Assembly: GCF_000230835.1 (NCBI RefSeq)
Contig: NZ_CM001240.1
Span: forward strand, 3,731,779-3,795,778
Reading direction: 5' to 3'
Length of the DNA: 64,000 bases
From: Clostridium sp. DL-VIII
Lineage (GTDB): Bacteria > Bacillota > Clostridia > Clostridiales > Clostridiaceae
The position numbers and the translations under genes were made by a program. The notes beneath the pieces were generated by a model. The model ran no database searches. It was given only the letters and a program-made list of their open reading frames with translations, and was not told the DNA's origin. Positions 36,334 to 48,216 of this stretch are shown here, piece by piece. The first letter of the stretch is position 1; each line of letters starts with the position of its first letter.

Positions 36334-37743
36334 CTACCCTATGTTTCCTTCTAATTCTATATTGATCAAATTATTCATCTCTACTGCATATTCTAATGGC
36401 AATTCCTTAGATATCGGTTCTACAAAACCTCTAACTATCATTGATTTAGCTTCATTTTCACTTATTCCTCTAGTCATCAAATAAAAAATAGCCTCATCAC
36501 TTATCTTACCAATCTTAGCTTCATGTCCTATCTCAACTTCGTCATTTAATAAATCTATAACTGGAATAGTATCAGATTTTGATTTATTATCCAGCATTAA
36601 AGATTCGCAGGAAACCATAGACTTTGAATTGTAGGCATTGTCATTTACCTTCAATACTCCTCTATAAGTAGCCTTTCCACCATTTCTAGAAATTGACTTT
36701 GAGTTTATTGTAGAGAAAGTGTTTGGTGCTGCATGTATTACCTTAGCTCCTGTATCTAAATTTTGCCCTTTTCCTGCAAAGGACACTCCAGTAAATTCTG
36801 CTCTAGCACCTTCACCTTTTAAAATGCTCATTGGATATAACATGGATATTTGTGATCCAAAGGAACCTGATACCCATTCTATAGTTCCATTTTTTTCAAC
36901 AATTGCTCTTTTAGTATTTAAATTAAGCATATTCTTTGACCAGTTCTCTATAGTACTGTATCTAAGAGTTGCTCCTTCTTTAACATAAAGTTCAACGCAG
37001 CCTGCATGTAAATTGGTCACGCTGTATTTTGGAGCTGAACATCCTTCAATAAAATGAAGCTTTGCTCCTTCGTCAACTATTATCAAAGTATGTTCAAATT
37101 GCCCAGCACCAGGTGAATTTAACCTGAAATATGATTGAAGTGGTATATCTACATTAACACCTTTAGGAACATATACAAAGGAACCACCAGACCAGACAGC
37201 TCCATGAAGAGCAACAAATTTATGATCATTTGGTGTAACACATTTCATAAAATACTCTTTAACTATATCTTCATGTTCCCTTAGAGCAGTTTCCATATCA
37301 GTATAAATAACGCCTTGTTTAACTAATTCCTCTTTTATACTGTGATAAACTACTTCTGAGTCATATTGAGCACCAACTCCTGCAAGAGACTTTTTTTCTG
37401 CTTCTGGAATCCCTAAGAGATCAAAGGTCTTTTTTATGTCTTCAGGCACTTCATTCCAAGAACCAACTAAGTTACTTTTAGGACGAACATATGTTACAAT
37501 ATTGTCCATGTCTAAAACATCTAATTCTGGTCCCCAGGTTGGCATTTCCGATTTATTATATACTTCTAAAGATTTTAATCTAAAATCCTTCATCCATTGT
37601 GCTTCTTTTTTTTCTTCTGAAATAGTTTCTATTATTTCCTTGGTTAAACCTTTTTTTGATTTAAAACTGAAACTATCTTCGTTTTTAATATCATATATTC
37701 CTCTGTCCATTTCATCTATAAAATTTTTTTTCTTATTCTCCAT
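36334..37743 (-). CDS. sufB: SUF scaffold subunit SufB
   Basis: 469 residues, the main scaffold of the SUF iron-sulfur assembly complex. Typical blocks: YVRPKSNLVGSWNEVP, LHGAVWSGGSFVYVPKGV, IEGCSAPKYSVTNLHAGCVELYV, and near the end CESLMLDNKSKSDTIPVIDLLNDEVEIGHEA. Cysteines in GCSAP and HAGC and the C-terminal GFVEPIS are as in known SufB. Starts at ATG 37743, six bases after GGTGG. Second gene of the operon, 14 bases after sufC. Confidence 0.97.
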   Translation of the reverse strand: MENKKKNFIDEMDRGIYDIKNEDSFSFKSKKGLTKEIIETISEEKKEAQWMKDFRLKSLEVYNKSEMPTWGPELDVLDMDNIVTYVRPKSNLVGSWNEVPEDIKKTFDLLGIPEAEKKSLAGVGAQYDSEVVYHSIKEELVKQGVIYTDMETALREHEDIVKEYFMKCVTPNDHKFVALHGAVWSGGSFVYVPKGVNVDIPLQSYFRLNSPGAGQFEHTLIIVDEGAKLHFIEGCSAPKYSVTNLHAGCVELYVKEGATLRYSTIENWSKNMLNLNTKRAIVEKNGTIEWVSGSFGSQISMLYPMSILKGEGARAEFTGVSFAGKGQNLDTGAKVIHAAPNTFSTINSKSISRNGGKATYRGVLKVNDNAYNSKSMVSCESLMLDNKSKSDTIPVIDLLNDEVEIGHEAKIGKISDEAIFYLMTRGISENEAKSMIVRGFVEPISKELPLEYAVEMNNLINIELEGNIG

Positions 37744-37757
37744 GCAACTTCACCACC

Positions 37758-38510
37758 TTATATTGCTAGACTTTCTTTAAAAGATTCATATCCTTTTTCT
37801 TCAATTTCCTTAGCTAAACTGCCATCTCCAGTTTTAACTATTCTTCCATCAACTAACACGTGAACAAAATTTGGTTCTAAATTTTCTAAAATTTTTGTGT
37901 TGTGAGTTATGATTAAGACTCCATTATTCTCACTAGAGAACATCTTTATTCCCTTTGAAACAATCCTTATTGCATCAACATCTAATCCTGAGTCAGATTC
38001 ATCTAATATGGCTAATTTAGGATTCAAAGTAAGCATTTGTAGTATTTCATTTTTCTTCTTCTCACCACCAGAAAAACCTACATTTAAATATCTACCTGCG
38101 TAGCTTTCATCCATCTTTAACTCTTTCATATTCTTCTTTAGATCTAAATCAAATTTAAAATGTTTTAATACATTTCCATCAGATGCTCTTTTTGCATACT
38201 TCAAAAAATTTTCTACGGTTATTCCTGGAATCTCTTCAGGATATTGAAAAGATAAAAATAATCCCTTTTTAGCTCTTTCATCTGTCTTTAAATCATTAAT
38301 ATTTTCACCTTCAAATTCTATGTCTCCACTTAGCCTCTTGTACCTTGGATTATTCATTAAACCATTTGCGAGAGTTGATTTCCCAGCTCCATTAGGTCCC
38401 ATTATCACATGAATTTCACCTTTATTAATTTCAAGATTTAGTCCTTTTAATATTTCTTTGTCATCTGCTTCTATTCTTAAATCACACACTTTTAATAGAT
38501 TTTCTTTCAT
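37758..38510 (-). CDS. sufC: SUF ATPase SufC
   Basis: 250 residues, an ABC-type ATPase that drives the SufBCD scaffold. Walker A GPNGAGKST (about 38-46), Q-loop SFQYPEEIPG, signature VGFSGGEKKK (about 146), Walker B LAILDESDSGLDVD and switch His in ITHNTKIL. Soluble, without membrane partners. Starts at ATG 38510 after AGGGGA. First gene of sufCBDSU; a promoter and dyads lie 140-180 bases upstream. Confidence 0.97.
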   Translation of the reverse strand: MKENLLKVCDLRIEADDKEILKGLNLEINKGEIHVIMGPNGAGKSTLANGLMNNPRYKRLSGDIEFEGENINDLKTDERAKKGLFLSFQYPEEIPGITVENFLKYAKRASDGNVLKHFKFDLDLKKNMKELKMDESYAGRYLNVGFSGGEKKKNEILQMLTLNPKLAILDESDSGLDVDAIRIVSKGIKMFSSENNGVLIITHNTKILENLEPNFVHVLVDGRIVKTGDGSLAKEIEEKGYESFKESLAI

Positions 38511-38604
38511 GACTGTTCCCCTTTTCTATTGCTATATTTACTTTCTAAAAACCTCTAAAAAATTATTATGAGTTTTATTTTATATTTACAAACTTCTTTA
38601 ATAT

Positions 38605-38647
38605 GTATAATTTTAAAGTGTATTCAAAATACACTTTAAAATTATAT
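38605..38647. promoter_or_regulatory. 19-bp palindrome in the suf/nsrR-like control region
   Basis: TAATTTTAAAGTGTATT (38608-38624), a 3-base spacer and the exact complement (38628-38644), with further pairs outside. It lies just downstream of the suf promoter -10, so it could be an operator blocking sufC transcription or a hairpin in the suf leader. The core AAGTGTATT-caa-AATACACTT looks like a regulator site of Rrf2 type; assignment is inference. Confidence 0.5.
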
Positions 38648-38651
38648 CTTA

Positions 38652-38680
38652 ATATTAGCACAGGTTTTTTTAATGTGCAA
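38652..38680 (-). promoter_or_regulatory. Sigma-A-like promoter of the suf operon
   Basis: On the minus strand TTGCAC (38675-38680), a 17-base spacer and TAATAT (38652-38657). The -35 box lies inside a second dyad, GTGCA...TGCAC (38675-38691), which may be a regulator site. The 19-bp palindrome begins a few bases after the -10. Confidence 0.6.
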
Positions 38681-38762
38681 TATAAATGCACTTTTAATTT
38701 TTATTTAATTTTCTTTTTATATAGAATAGGTTATAATAAATATGCAGAAAGGATGTGGAAAT

Positions 38763-39158
38763 ATGAACTTATCTAAATTTTCAGATTATGGTTTTAGAAT
38801 TTTAATCTATCTAGCTAAAAATCAAGATAGATTGTGTACAGTTGAAGAATTAGCATGTAATCTTGAAATATCGGAACACCACTTAAAAAAAATTGTTCAT
38901 AGATTAGGTAAAACGGAATATGTGATATCCACCAAAGGAAGAAATGGTGGTCTTAAACTTGGCATGGATCCAAAAGATATTAATCTAGGTAAAATTTTAG
39001 TTATAACTGAAGATAGTTTAAATATATCGGAATGTTTTTCTAGTGCAAAACATACTTGCACCCCTGATTCAAAATGCAAATTGAAATCTATTTTAAACTC
39101 TGCGATAAATTCTTTTATTGGTGAGGTTGGTGAACACACCTTACAAGACATTCTCTAA
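38763..39158 (+). CDS. Rrf2 family regulator, NsrR-type cysteine spacing
   Basis: 131 residues from ATG 38763 after AAAGGATG; an ATG at 38742 lies nearly at the predicted transcription start and is unlikely. Winged helix: FSDYGFRILIYLAKN, ISEHHLKKIVHRL, and wing TKGRNGGLKLG. Three cysteines at 91, 99 and 105 could hold an iron-sulfur cluster; this spacing (8 and 6) matches Bacillus subtilis NsrR as I remember it, and differs from IscR. Divergent from sufCBDSU and convergent with a hemerythrin-like gene. It may sense nitric oxide or cluster status and control suf, itself and the hemerythrin gene. A TATAAT lies at 38732-38737. Confidence 0.82.
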   Translation: MNLSKFSDYGFRILIYLAKNQDRLCTVEELACNLEISEHHLKKIVHRLGKTEYVISTKGRNGGLKLGMDPKDINLGKILVITEDSLNISECFSSAKHTCTPDSKCKLKSILNSAINSFIGEVGEHTLQDIL

Positions 39159-39225
39159 TGCTTTAGTATTTCAAAGGAATTGTCCAGTATGATTACGATT
39201 TACTTAAATTTGTTTCAAGTAAAAT

Positions 39226-39264
39226 AAAGGTGCTATGGCTTTCATTGCTATAGCACCTTTATTT
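39226..39264. terminator. Bidirectional terminator between convergent genes
   Basis: AAAGGTGCTAT (39226-39236) pairs with ATAGCACCTTT (39250-39260), followed by TATTTTAT on plus. Confidence 0.8.
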
Positions 39265-39266
39265 TA

Positions 39267-39815
39267 TCATTTATATTTATGTTCTAACTTTTCTAATATT
39301 AATATATTTTCATCTTTTATAGCTGTATTCTTTTCCTCAAAATCAAGACATTCATTGTTAATGCACTCTAATATTTCATTTTTCAATTCACGTTTAGCGA
39401 ATTTATATATAACATTATCTTCTTTTTCAATATGTCTTTCCAGCAAATGAGTATAAGAAATTGCATTTGAAATTACATCTAAAACAGCTTCCTCATTTCC
39501 ACTTTGTACATTTTTTAAAGCTTCTTCAAGATTTCCTATATATAATCTTCCAAGATCATGTTCCACAAGCATTCCATACTTCACTATTTTTTCAGCAGTT
39601 TCACCTATTTCATCCACCATTTTATTAAAAAGCATTACTTCTTCTTTCTTATGATGATGAGAATCTGCATAATTTCTGATGAAGTTTATTATGTCATAAA
39701 AATCGTCATAATCTATTTTATCACCTTTAAATACTTTAAAGCATGCTTTTCTAACAACCACCAGCATTCGCTTTATATACTTATGCTCTTCCATCATTAA
39801 ATCTATTGCATCCAT
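39267..39815 (-). CDS. Hemerythrin-like (HHE domain) protein
   Basis: 182 residues, all helical, with the hemerythrin di-iron pattern: MMEEHKYIKRML (His11), RNYADSHHHKKEEVMLFNKM (about 48-67), YGMLVEHDLGRLYI (about 80-93) and THLLERHIEKEDNVIYKFA (about 123-141). This four-helix pattern with HHKKEE and HIEKED is common to DUF438/RIC-like hemerythrins that handle O2, NO or damaged Fe-S centres. Next to an NsrR-type gene the nitrosative-stress reading is attractive but inferred. Starts at ATG 39815 after AGGAGGAG. A 212-residue unknown gene precedes it by 46 bases and is probably in the same operon. Confidence 0.85.
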   Translation of the reverse strand: MDAIDLMMEEHKYIKRMLVVVRKACFKVFKGDKIDYDDFYDIINFIRNYADSHHHKKEEVMLFNKMVDEIGETAEKIVKYGMLVEHDLGRLYIGNLEEALKNVQSGNEEAVLDVISNAISYTHLLERHIEKEDNVIYKFAKRELKNEILECINNECLDFEEKNTAIKDENILILEKLEHKYK

Positions 39816-39861
39816 ATATTTCTCCTCCTATCCATAAAATCACTTTTTTATATACCACATA

Positions 39862-40500
39862 TTATTTTCTTTTAATTATCTTAATATCATCAGCTTCTTC
39901 AATGTATTCAAAATTTGAATTTACTTCCTTTACAAATGCTTTAATCCATATACTTCTTAACTTATAAAAGTAATTAACATCGCCTTCTTCTTCATTCCAT
40001 ATATCACTATGAACACAAAGCATTCTCTTCCACTCAACTATATCTTCTTCTGAACGTATAATTTCATTAACTCTATCACATGGCATTCCATCTAGAATAT
40101 AGTCGTTAATACTGTTAAATATCTCTGGCGCGCTAATAAGCTCCATTCCTTTTTCTTTAACTTCTTGTGCTGCTTTAATTCCCTGCTTTAAATAAAGATC
40201 TTCAAACTTTGTAGCAGCTTCCTTATTATTATTTAGAACTTTTGTTGTCCAAGCTGCCATTCTTCCTTCAGCAGAATGTATTTTCCCTTGAAGCCAGCCA
40301 TGAATGTTGCTTGTATCTATCATTTCTTCTAGTGGAAGGTTAGGAGTTTGATCGCCATACTTTCCATTAATTTCTTTGCGTAATTCTTCTACATTTAAAC
40401 CTTCATTCTCAGCAAGTTTAATGATTTCTTGTTCTAATTTTTCAAACCATAAAATTTTGTTAAACAGCCAATAATGTATCTTTCCTAAAAATAAACTCAT
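39862..40500 (-). CDS. Conserved-looking protein of unknown function (212 residues)
   Basis: Starts at ATG 40500 with GGAGGTAC upstream; the longer frame from 40536 has no ribosome site. Soluble, helical and charged, with an N-terminal segment IHYWLFNKILWFEKLE, the motif DTSNIHGWLQGKIHSAEGRMAAWTT near residue 65, CDRVNEII and CVHSDIWNEEEGDVNYFYKLR. No cofactor motif is recognised, though the paired His and Trp positions are unusual. It is 46 bases upstream of the hemerythrin-like gene, so a shared stress role is plausible. No family named. Confidence 0.65.
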   Translation of the reverse strand: MSLFLGKIHYWLFNKILWFEKLEQEIIKLAENEGLNVEELRKEINGKYGDQTPNLPLEEMIDTSNIHGWLQGKIHSAEGRMAAWTTKVLNNNKEAATKFEDLYLKQGIKAAQEVKEKGMELISAPEIFNSINDYILDGMPCDRVNEIIRSEEDIVEWKRMLCVHSDIWNEEEGDVNYFYKLRSIWIKAFVKEVNSNFEYIEEADDIKIIKRK

Positions 40501-41065
40501 AATAGTACCTCCATTGTATAAAATATATTTAAACACGATATTTAAGCCACTTTACATACTTTTATCATATAATTTATATTAATACTTATAAAACATATGT
40601 AATTTTTCGACGTTGTTATTAACGCCATATGTCCTCTTTTATATTATGTTTATTTTCTGAATCCATAATACTACATATATAATTCTTTTTATGTAACATT
40701 TGATACAATAAAAGATATTTTTTTAGAAACAATTATAGAAATAACTATAATAACCAAACAAAGTATTATCTATACATTCATAACTTTTTAGCAACTGTTA
40801 AAAATCAACTAAATATTTCATTAAAAAATGCAGCCATTATTAATGACTGCACTTAATGGGATTTAAAATAAAAATTGAGGTCAAATCAATTTTTACAAAT
40901 ATATTTTATCATAAATTTATCAATAAGAAAAAATAATTCTAAAAAAGATACTTTATTCTATTTTTTTCATACTTAATTTACCACTTTTTATTTTTATATA
41001 CATATTAATTTTCATTTTATCTTCTAAATTTCTATGCTTTTAATCTATTAATTATAAACACTAAT
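40501..41065. other. Intergenic region with two minus-strand terminator-like hairpins
   Basis: No gene seen in 565 bases. TGCAG.CAT / ATG.CTGCA (about 40829-40851) and AAAATTGA / TCAATTTT (40872-40894) each read into a T-tract on the minus strand and probably end the folT transcript. The part near 40540-40760 should hold the promoter of the 212-residue gene; it is featureless and AT-rich. Confidence 0.55.
40826..40894 (-). terminator. Tandem terminator hairpins downstream of folT-type gene
   Basis: Two hairpins separated by about 20 bases, each followed on the minus strand by T-rich sequence (TTTTTTAATG and TTATTTTAAA). They lie 170-240 bases past the folT-type stop. Confidence 0.5.
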
Positions 41066-41614
41066 TTACTGCTGTCTATAGTTTTTTTGATGTAATACAG
41101 CTAACCTTAAGAGAAAATACATAATAAAAACCTTAATCGGAATCATTATAATATCCTTAAAAGCTCTTAGCGGAATAAGCATAGTAAATCCTTTTCCATA
41201 TAATATTGACAACCAAAATGTATTTAAGAATATATCTATTGCTACCGTTTCAATTATAATAGCTATTATACATCTAGCTAAAGTTATCTTTTTATTGTAT
41301 AGCACAATTCCATATAAAATTCCTGCAAGTATTCCAGAGATAGTGAATCCAGGAAAGTACGGACCATTAGGAATTATTAAATAATTAATAATATCACTCA
41401 TTCCGCCACACATTCCAGCAACAATTGGTCCAAATAGCATTCCAATCATTGATATTGCTAAAAATCCTAAACTTATACGCATGACTGGCGTAATTGGAAT
41501 TGTAAAAAGATTTATTACTATTCCAACAGTCATTAACATGGCTACAATAACCAAGTTTCTTACACTCTTTAATTCCTTTGATGAATATAAGAAGCTTTCA
41601 CAAAAATTTTTCAT
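41066..41614 (-). CDS. folT: ECF transporter substrate-binding (S) component, FolT type
   Basis: 182 residues with five to six membrane segments. Blocks typical of the folate-family S component: RISLGFLAISMIGMLFGPIVAGMCGGMSDIINYLI, PYFPGFTISGILAGILYGIVLY, and a final IMIPIKVFIMYFLLRLAV. Such proteins bind the vitamin and dock to a shared EcfAA'T module encoded elsewhere. Starts at ATG 41614 after GGAAGGGAGG. Single gene behind a structured leader of about 125 bases. Substrate folate is the best guess; other ECF vitamins cannot be ruled out. The gene symbol is provisional. Confidence 0.8.
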   Translation of the reverse strand: MKNFCESFLYSSKELKSVRNLVIVAMLMTVGIVINLFTIPITPVMRISLGFLAISMIGMLFGPIVAGMCGGMSDIINYLIIPNGPYFPGFTISGILAGILYGIVLYNKKITLARCIIAIIIETVAIDIFLNTFWLSILYGKGFTMLIPLRAFKDIIMIPIKVFIMYFLLRLAVLHQKNYRQQ

Positions 41615-41740
41615 AAAAAACCTCCCTTCCTTAACAATTCTTTTATCTAAAATTCAAATAAGAATTGTTAATTTTATTTCAGCTATACTAGAGTAAACTC
41701 TAGCACTAAAGCACGTTGTTTTTCGCCATTTGCTGAAATA
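41614..41740 (-). promoter_or_regulatory. Structured 5' leader of folT, candidate riboswitch
   Basis: On the minus strand an outer stem ATTTCAGC / GCTGAAAT (41732-41739 with 41676-41683) encloses about 48 bases, including a 6-bp hairpin CTAGAG-tta-CTCTAG (41688-41703) and a repeated GTGC. Next comes a 12-bp hairpin TTAACAATTCTT / AAGAATTGTTAA (41660-41671 with 41631-41642) that ends directly at the ribosome site. This is an aptamer-plus-expression-platform layout. I could not match it to the THF, preQ1 or TPP consensus. Confidence 0.5.
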
Positions 41741-41936
41741 TAACTGCATATAATTCTATTAATATCATTTTTCTTGTATTATTTTAGACCTAAATACATT
41801 TTAATCATGATAGTCCTATTTTGCAAACTTACTTGTTATTTGTTTTGCAGTTTAGAATATTGCTCCAAAAGTAACCACCATGCATATACTGTAATAGTTA
41901 TTTATTTAATATTTTTTATCAAACCAAAGAAAATAA

Positions 41937-46601
<4,665 letters not shown>

Positions 46602-46602
46602 T

Positions 46603-46651
46603 TAAATATTTAAATTTTTATATTTAATATTGTAAAATTCATGCAATATTA
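46603..46651 (+). terminator. Weak hairpins after the collagen-like gene
   Basis: TTAAATAT / ATATTTAA (46603-46628) and AATATTG / CAATATT (46627-46651) follow the stop. Both are AT-only or nearly so and lack a clear T-tract; termination here is uncertain. Confidence 0.35.
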
Positions 46652-46688
46652 TAAAAGAAAATTATATATTATCAATATAATGTTTTTA

Positions 46689-46705
46689 TTTATATAAATT
46701 TTAAT
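46689..46705. repeat. Left terminal inverted repeat of the IS
   Basis: 17 bases, exact inverted match to 47856-47872. Confidence 0.6.
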
Positions 46706-46775
46706 TACAGGTTGCTATTTAAATTTCTCATATATGGACATACTAAAATATCAAATATTTAAGCAGGAGGTCCAT

Positions 46776-47825
46776 ATGAGAAAAAGATTAACTGTTAATA
46801 CAAAGCATGCATCTTATGAAACTATAAAAGCGCTATATAAAAGTGAGAAAAATCCAAAAATTAAAACTAGATTATTAACTATATTGCATTTATTTGAAGG
46901 AAAATCTAGTGTTGAAATTTCTCTTCTTTTAAAACAATCTGATGCTACGATTAGAACGACTATTCATCGATATAATAAATTTGGATTAGAAGGCTTGAAA
47001 GACTTAGAGCACGCCCCAAAGAAAACAATTTTAACATCAGATGAACTTGCTATTGTTGATAATATTTTAAAAGAATCCCCTATAATTCCGGTCTCAATTA
47101 TAATAATTGGACTGGTGAACTTCTTGTAAATTGGGTAAGTTTAAACTTCAATAAAAAAATTTCACTTGGTACAGCTTATAATATATTTTCTAGACTTAAC
47201 TACTCAAAAACTAGAGCTAAAAGATTAAGTAATAAAATTGATAAAGAAACTTTAACTAATTTTAGAGAAAAACTATCGAATTTGATAATATCAAAAGACG
47301 AAAATACTGTGATTCTCTATGAAGATGAAGCTATTATAACATCAGAGCCGTCTGCGACTGCCGTTTGGACTAAAGTCGGAGTTCAGCCTATAGTTAAAAC
47401 TTTACCAGGTGGCACAAGAAAAAGAGCTGTTATATTTGGTGCTACTAACCCTGAGACCGGTGATCTTATCTATAAGATTTCTGATAAAGGAAATTCAGAT
47501 AATTTTAAGTCTTTTTTAAAATACGGTCTCTGAAAATTATCAAAATAAAAAGGTTATATTCATCGCGGACAATGCTAGATATCATCATTTTAAAGGTATA
47601 GATGATTTCTTAGAAGGTATAGAAAATATTTCTTTTTTATACCTTCCACCATATTGTTCTGAGTTAAATGCAATTGAGCACCTTTGGAAAAACTTACGCC
47701 AAGCTGTAATTCATAATACTGTATTTGAAGTTTTTTCTCAGTTAATTCAACAAATTAAGTCACATTTAGATGCATTAAATTTGGACAAGGGTAAACTAAA
47801 AAAGCTTTGTTATTTTATACAGTAG
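46776..47825 (+). pseudogene. IS630-family transposase with two compensating frameshifts
   Basis: ATG 46776 follows CAGGAGG. The first frame encodes an N-terminal helix-turn-helix region (IKTRLLTILHLFEGKSSVEIS, LLKQSDATIRTTIHRYNKFG). Near 47090 it shifts by -1 into NYNNWTGELLVNW, then LYEDEAIITSEP and WTKVGVQPIVKTLPG. Near 47522 a +1 shift restores the original frame with VIFIADNARYHHFKG and LPPYCSELNAIEHLWKNLRQ, to TAG 47823-47825. The DDE residues are all readable (Asp in YEDEA, Asp in ADNARYH, Glu in NAIEHLW), so the element decayed recently. Programmed frameshifting is unlikely because there is no slippery run. Confidence 0.82.
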
Positions 47826-47855
47826 GTTTACCCCGTATGATATTAGCAGTTAGTT

Positions 47856-47872
47856 ATTAAAATTTATATAAA
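47856..47872. repeat. Right terminal inverted repeat of the IS
   Basis: Exact inverted match to 46689-46705. Confidence 0.6.
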
Positions 47873-48147
47873 ATAATTATATTAAGAGCTTAGCATTATG
47901 TCATATTCCTTATTATATAATAGAGGCAGAGTAAGAACTTTTATATACTTTGCCTTTATCTTAATAATATTTTTAAAATAAGTGAAAGCAATATCTTTAT
48001 TATTATAGACATTTGTATATCCCATATATACTAGCTTTACGCAAAAATCTTTCATTAAAAAGAAGCCTGTAATTAACAACCAAATTACTAACAGGCTTCT
48101 TTTTAATTCATTATCTGAAATTAAAAAGAATATTAAGCTTCAAAATA
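47873..48147. terminator. Non-coding stretch holding a bidirectional terminator (48057-48104)
   Basis: AAAAAGAAGCCTGT (48057-48070) pairs with ACAGGCTTCTTTTT (48091-48104), with T-tracts on both strands. A 65-codon minus-strand frame at 47882-48079 covers the hairpin and has no credible ribosome site; I see no gene here. Confidence 0.7.
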
Positions 48148-48194
48148 AAATAACTATCCTTAAATAATTTTATCATTCAAGGATAGCTATTTTT
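48148..48194 (-). terminator. Terminator after fruA
   Basis: AAATAACTATCCTT (48148-48161) pairs with AAGGATAGCTATTT (48179-48192), 24 bases past the fruA stop. One G-T pair. Confidence 0.7.
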
Positions 48195-48216
48195 ATTATT
48201 GATTAATCTTCAAAAA

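Larger units (their letters stand above)
46689..47872 (+). mobile_element. IS630-family insertion sequence, decayed
   Basis: About 1.18 kb, the usual size for this family. TTTATATAAATTTTAAT at 46689-46705 is repeated exactly in inverted orientation at 47856-47872, with weaker similarity (GCTA..) inside, which I take as the terminal inverted repeats. The transposase between has two frameshifts. It stands 87 bases after the collagen-like gene. Confidence 0.7.

Noticed and set aside
41614..41740. Calling the folT leader a THF riboswitch outright
   Set aside because: The conserved core sequence of that class could not be found; only gene context would support the name.
47085..47535. The same heptamer CGGTCTC at both frameshift sites of the transposase, considered as a programmed shift signal
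   Set aside because: It is not a slippery sequence, the two shifts go in opposite directions, and one deletion plus one insertion explains both; I treat the match as chance.
47882..48079. A 65-codon minus-strand frame
   Set aside because: It overlaps a bidirectional terminator and has no credible ribosome site or recognisable motif.
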